Of a stretch of 42,613 bases of DNA, positions 40,181 to 42,613 are shown piece by piece (position 1 is the first letter of the stretch; every line of letters starts with the position of its first letter). The stretch spans positions 1 through 42,613 of the forward strand of contig CABSKX010000015.1 in assembly GCA_902478365.1 (NCBI GenBank). The letters run 5' to 3'. Source of the DNA: an uncultured Collinsella sp. Lineage in GTDB: Bacteria; Actinomycetota; Coriobacteriia; Coriobacteriales; Coriobacteriaceae. The notes beneath the pieces were generated by a model, which worked only from the letters and a program-made list of their open reading frames with translations, was not told the DNA's origin and ran no database searches. A program made the position numbers and the translations under genes.

Positions 40181-40360
40181 TTACTCGGTAACGATAACCT
40201 CGCGGTCCTTGTAGAAACCGCAGCTGGGGCACACGTGGTGCGGGAGCTTGACAGCGCCGCAACGGGGGCACGTGGACTGAGCCGCAGCCGAGATCTTCAT
40301 GTTGGCGGAACGGCGGGTGTGAGTGCGGATACGACCCTGCTTTTGTTTAGGTACGGGCAT
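40181..40360 (-). CDS. rpmF: 50S ribosomal protein L32
   Basis: A 59-residue ribosomal protein, read directly from the sequence: it begins MPVPKQKQGRIRTHTRRS and ends DREVIVTE. The zinc-binding form is present, with CPRC at 31-34 and CPSC at 44-47. GGAAGG lies upstream of the ATG. It sits between yceD and plsX, the widespread yceD-rpmF-plsX cluster that links ribosome and lipid synthesis. It is short enough to be missed by length-filtered gene finding. Confidence 0.95.
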   Translation of the reverse strand: MPVPKQKQGRIRTHTRRSANMKISAAAQSTCPRCGAVKLPHHVCPSCGFYKDREVIVTE

Positions 40361-40424
40361 AGTGACCTTCCTTATGAACTATCCAGTGTGGCGATTACGC
40401 GCAAGTAGCGATACTACCACAGTT

Positions 40425-40979
40425 TTACTCGTCAAGCTTGAGATTCTTCAATGCTGCAAATGGATTTTCCGTGGCATCGGCCCATTCGGCCTCTGCTTGA
40501 GCGGCGCAATCGCATTGCTCGACGTTGAGATTGATGCCGCAAGTGGGGCATAGGCCTCGGCAATCGGGCTTGCACAGGACAACGAACGGCGTGTCCATGA
40601 CGACCGCGTCGTTGATGGGCTCACCCAGATCGACGATGCGATCCTCGCCCAGTAACTCGTAGCCGTCCTCGTAAGCCTCGGGGTCCTCGGGCTCGTTAAA
40701 GAGATAGAATTCCTCAATCTCACCGGCAATATCAAACGAAGCGGGCTCAAGGCAACGGTCGCACTCACCGGTTGCGTGCGCGCGGACCATACCCGTAAGC
40801 AGGACACCGGTGCCGGCATTGGTAAAGACCACGTCGTAGTCAATTCCGTCCTGCAGCTGGTACTCCTTCTCGCCCACCGTATAGGTGGCGACATCGACCT
40901 TACCGGTCAGCGGATACGAGTCTCCGGGAAACTCAAGCTGCTCGGAAAGATCGACGGTAACGCTCGGGAACTCAGCCAT
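40425..40979 (-). CDS. YceD family (DUF177) protein
   Basis: A 184-residue protein of the DUF177/YceD family, almost always found before rpmF and linked to 23S rRNA accumulation. The N-terminal part has ATGECDRCLEPASFDIAGEIEEFY. The C-terminal part holds the family's metal-like cluster: CKPDCRGLCPTCGINLN and EQCDC. The end (ENPFAALKNLKLDE) is typical. The start at 40979 overlaps the stop of the upstream coiled-coil gene as TAATG; a frame 17 codons longer is only shadow sequence. Confidence 0.9.
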   Translation of the reverse strand: MAEFPSVTVDLSEQLEFPGDSYPLTGKVDVATYTVGEKEYQLQDGIDYDVVFTNAGTGVLLTGMVRAHATGECDRCLEPASFDIAGEIEEFYLFNEPEDPEAYEDGYELLGEDRIVDLGEPINDAVVMDTPFVVLCKPDCRGLCPTCGINLNVEQCDCAAQAEAEWADATENPFAALKNLKLDE

Positions 40980-41476
40980 TACCACTGACCATTCTGCTGG
41001 GCGGCACCCTCGTTGAGCTGCTGACGGCAACGGGTGACGGTGCCGGTCAGGCTCTTAAGGTTCTCCTCGAGGTGCGTAAAGACCTGCTCGGCGTAATCTT
41101 CGGCGGCATAGCGCGTCTCGCGCTCATACTGCTGGGCACGGTCGCGAATGTCGTCGGCCTGCTGCTGCGCTAAGCGGACAATCTCCTGCTCACCGGCAAT
41201 GGTGAGGGCCTGCTGCTGAGCATCGGCAATGATGGAATCGGCCTGAGCGGCGGCGGAAGCCATAAGCTCCTCGCGCTCCTTGAGGATACGGCGGGACTTC
41301 TGCCATTCCTCGGGATAGCTCATGCGGATCTCGTCGAGGATGTTAAAGAAGACGTCGGCGTCGATAACCTTCATCTGGGCGTTCTTGCCGAACGGCGTCT
41401 TAGCCTCTTCGATGAGCCCCTCGAGCTCGTCGACAAGACTCACGATCCTGTCGCCAGGAAAATTCTCGCCCGGCAT
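40979..41476 (-). CDS. DivIVA-like / ATP-synthase-b-like coiled-coil protein
   Basis: A 165-residue, mostly helical, soluble protein without membrane helix. Residues about 10-60 (IVSLVDELEGLIEEAKTPFG ... ADVFFNILDEIRMSYPEEW) resemble a short N-terminal module seen in actinobacterial proteins annotated as DivIVA-like or ATP synthase F0 subunit b-like. Residues 60-155 form a Gln/Ala/Glu-rich coiled coil (REELMASAAAQADSIIADAQ). A role in cell division or envelope organisation is possible but not shown. AAAGGAG lies 5 bases before ATG 41476. It is translationally coupled to yceD. Confidence 0.7.
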   Translation of the reverse strand: MPGENFPGDRIVSLVDELEGLIEEAKTPFGKNAQMKVIDADVFFNILDEIRMSYPEEWQKSRRILKEREELMASAAAQADSIIADAQQQALTIAGEQEIVRLAQQQADDIRDRAQQYERETRYAAEDYAEQVFTHLEENLKSLTGTVTRCRQQLNEGAAQQNGQW

Positions 41477-41544
41477 CCGGTCTCCTTTCATAGGTAACAT
41501 ATCATCGTGTTAGTTTACCACATGCCACCAGGCATTAAAAAACG

Positions 41545-42042
41545 TCACGAAAAGCGATGTTTGAGCGCCTTGACCACATTGGGCGGAACAAAATTAGAGA
41601 CGTCGCTACCGAGCGATGCAATCTGGCGAACCACCGAGCTCGAGATATAGCCGTACTGCGGCGCACTCATGACAAAGATGGACTCCAGCTCGTTGTCCAG
41701 GCGGTAGTTGAGGTCGGCCTGCTGCAGCTCGTACTCAAAGTCGGTCATGGCACGCAGGCCCTTGACCACGGCCCCTGCTCCCTGTTCGCGGGCAAAATCG
41801 ACCAAGAGGCCGGTGAAGGGCAGCACCTCGACGCCGTCAATATCACCGAGCGCCTCACGGGCCAGCGCCACGCGCTCGTCGAGCATAAACGTGGTGCCGA
41901 CGCCGTTTTTGCCCTGCGACTCGGCAACGGCCACGATCACGCTGGGAAAGATGCGGCGGGCGCGGCGAATCACGTCGATATGGCCAAACGTGATGGGATC
42001 AAAGGTGCCCGGGACGATCACGCGGTTGATGGTGTCATTCAT
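41545..42042 (-). CDS. coaD: Phosphopantetheine adenylyltransferase
   Basis: CoaD makes dephospho-CoA from ATP and 4'-phosphopantetheine. The 165-residue enzyme has the nucleotidyltransferase motif VPGTFDPITFGHIDVIRRA, RGLRAMTDFEYELQQADLN (written KGLRAMTDF here) and the C-terminal ISSSVVRQIASLG motif. The start at 42042 overlaps the rsmD stop by 8 bases; the 29-codon longer frame is antisense-like shadow. The rsmD-coaD pair is common. Behind it lie 68 bases with TAAACT as a possible -10 for the next gene. Confidence 0.96.
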   Translation of the reverse strand: MNDTINRVIVPGTFDPITFGHIDVIRRARRIFPSVIVAVAESQGKNGVGTTFMLDERVALAREALGDIDGVEVLPFTGLLVDFAREQGAGAVVKGLRAMTDFEYELQQADLNYRLDNELESIFVMSAPQYGYISSSVVRQIASLGSDVSNFVPPNVVKALKHRFS

Positions 42043-42577
42043 GGGCGTCCTCCAAAGGCGCATCCTCGTCATGGTCGCTGTCGTCGGCATTGTCGGCCTC
42101 GTTCGTGGCCGACCAGCGCAGCAAGTCAACCGAAGTTATGCCGTAGCGCTTCTCGCGCACGGTCTCAAAACCGGTCGGGTGAGCGCCCGTATCGGCCGCG
42201 GCGTGCTCAAAGAGCGCGTAGGCGCCCGGCGCCAGCAAGCCTTGCTGAGCTAGGTTTTGCAGCAGCTCCTCGACCGGCTCGGAGCCAAAAGCATAGGGCG
42301 GGTCGAGCAGGACCAAGTCGAAGGGACCGCCCGGCACGCGGCCGCGCGAGGCGCTCGCCAGCACGTCACCCGTCACCACGCGCCAACGCGCACGGTCACG
42401 GCAGAGCGACTCGATATTCTTGGTAATCAGACGAGCAGCGTTGCGATCGATCTCGAACGTGGTGAGCGAGCGGGCACCACGCGAGAGCATCTCGATGCCC
42501 AAGGCGCCGGAGCCGCCAAAGGCATCCAGCACGCGGACCTCGTCCAGATCGAAGTCGAATGCCGACATGACCATAGA
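42035..42577 (-). CDS. rsmD: 16S rRNA (guanine966-N2)-methyltransferase RsmD, 5' end missing
   Basis: A SAM-dependent methyltransferase acting on 16S rRNA G966. About 180 residues are visible, with the SAM motif VRVLDAFGGSGALGIEMLSRGA, FEIDRNAARLI and the catalytic DPPY motif in VLLDPPYAFGS. An acidic tail (SDHDEDAPLEDAHE) ends it. The normal N-terminus (about 30-40 residues before the SAM motif) is absent because genomic sequence stops at 42577. An apparent Met start six codons upstream, giving MYKRQ, is translated adaptor sequence and must not be used. The stop overlaps the coaD start. Confidence 0.9.
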   Translation of the reverse strand, partial: SMVMSAFDFDLDEVRVLDAFGGSGALGIEMLSRGARSLTTFEIDRNAARLITKNIESLCRDRARWRVVTGDVLASASRGRVPGGPFDLVLLDPPYAFGSEPVEELLQNLAQQGLLAPGAYALFEHAAADTGAHPTGFETVREKRYGITSVDLLRWSATNEADNADDSDHDEDAPLEDAHE

Positions 42578-42613
42578 CTGTCTCTTATACACATCTGACG
42601 CTGCCGACGAGCG
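42578..42613. other. Nextera/Tn5 sequencing adaptor (artefact, not genomic)
   Basis: CTGTCTCTTATACACATCT is the Tn5 mosaic end used in Nextera libraries, followed by GACGCTGCCGACGA from the read-2 adaptor. It marks an untrimmed contig end. Confidence 0.97.

Noticed and set aside
1..42577. tRNA genes, CRISPR arrays, insertion sequences or prophage
   Set aside because: Intergenic gaps are short, and the only large one (22375-22860) is explained by the T-box leader; no matching repeats, transposase or integrase were seen.

Overview
The window is a G+C-rich chromosomal contig end, packed with housekeeping genes. It most resembles an intestinal actinobacterium of the class Coriobacteriia, probably Collinsella or a close relative. 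This rests on gene order (alaS-ruvX-mltG-yqeG-aroK-aroB-like-pepP-efp-asp23-nusB, and rsmD-coaD-yceD-rpmF-plsX-acpP-rnc-smc-ftsY-ffh), many GTG/TTG starts, an intrinsic-terminator T-box on ileS and protein sequence style. It is an inference from memory; no search was run. No rRNA, tRNA, CRISPR array, prophage or insertion sequence was seen.

Layout. 1-9.4 kb, minus strand: a compact run from alaS to nusB with many start/stop overlaps, covering alanyl-tRNA synthesis, a Holliday-junction-resolvase-like protein, peptidoglycan transglycosylase, shikimate kinase with a degenerate dehydroquinate-synthase-like partner, Xaa-Pro peptidase, EF-P, Asp23 and NusB (cut by the window start). 9.6-9.9 kb: an orphan small membrane protein on the plus strand. 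9.9-16.3 kb, minus: a stress-type block (DUF948 protein, RsbW-like protein, SigB/SigF-type sigma factor, AI-2E-family permease) downstream of a DNA-maintenance block (prepilin peptidase, dGTPase-like HD hydrolase, RarA). 16.3-22.9 kb, minus: glycosyltransferase, RluD-type pseudouridine synthase, LspA, and IleS behind a T-box leader. 22.9-31.9 kb: mixed strands, with an Fe-type alcohol/glycerol dehydrogenase, DUF523, FtsH, cobalamin adenosyltransferase, MATE exporter, a TrmH-type methyltransferase, FolA/ThyA, and a DUF134-NifX fusion with a His/Cys-rich tail. 32-42.6 kb, minus: the SRP/Smc/RNase III/fatty-acid/L32/CoaD block, ending in rsmD.

Most notable points. (1) A DUF134-NifX fusion gene has a strong internal Shine-Dalgarno and ATG at the domain junction, and twin CATATG-centred palindromes 53 bp apart bracketing its promoter. 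(2) The AroB-like protein has lost the NAD and metal-binding motifs while the coupled AroK looks intact. (3) A perfect Gram-positive SOS-box-like palindrome lies upstream of rarA, built on the last codons of the dGTPase gene. (4) A 99-nt near-continuous hairpin lies between ileS and lspA. (5) The last 36 bases (42578-42613) are Nextera/Tn5 adaptor sequence, not genome.
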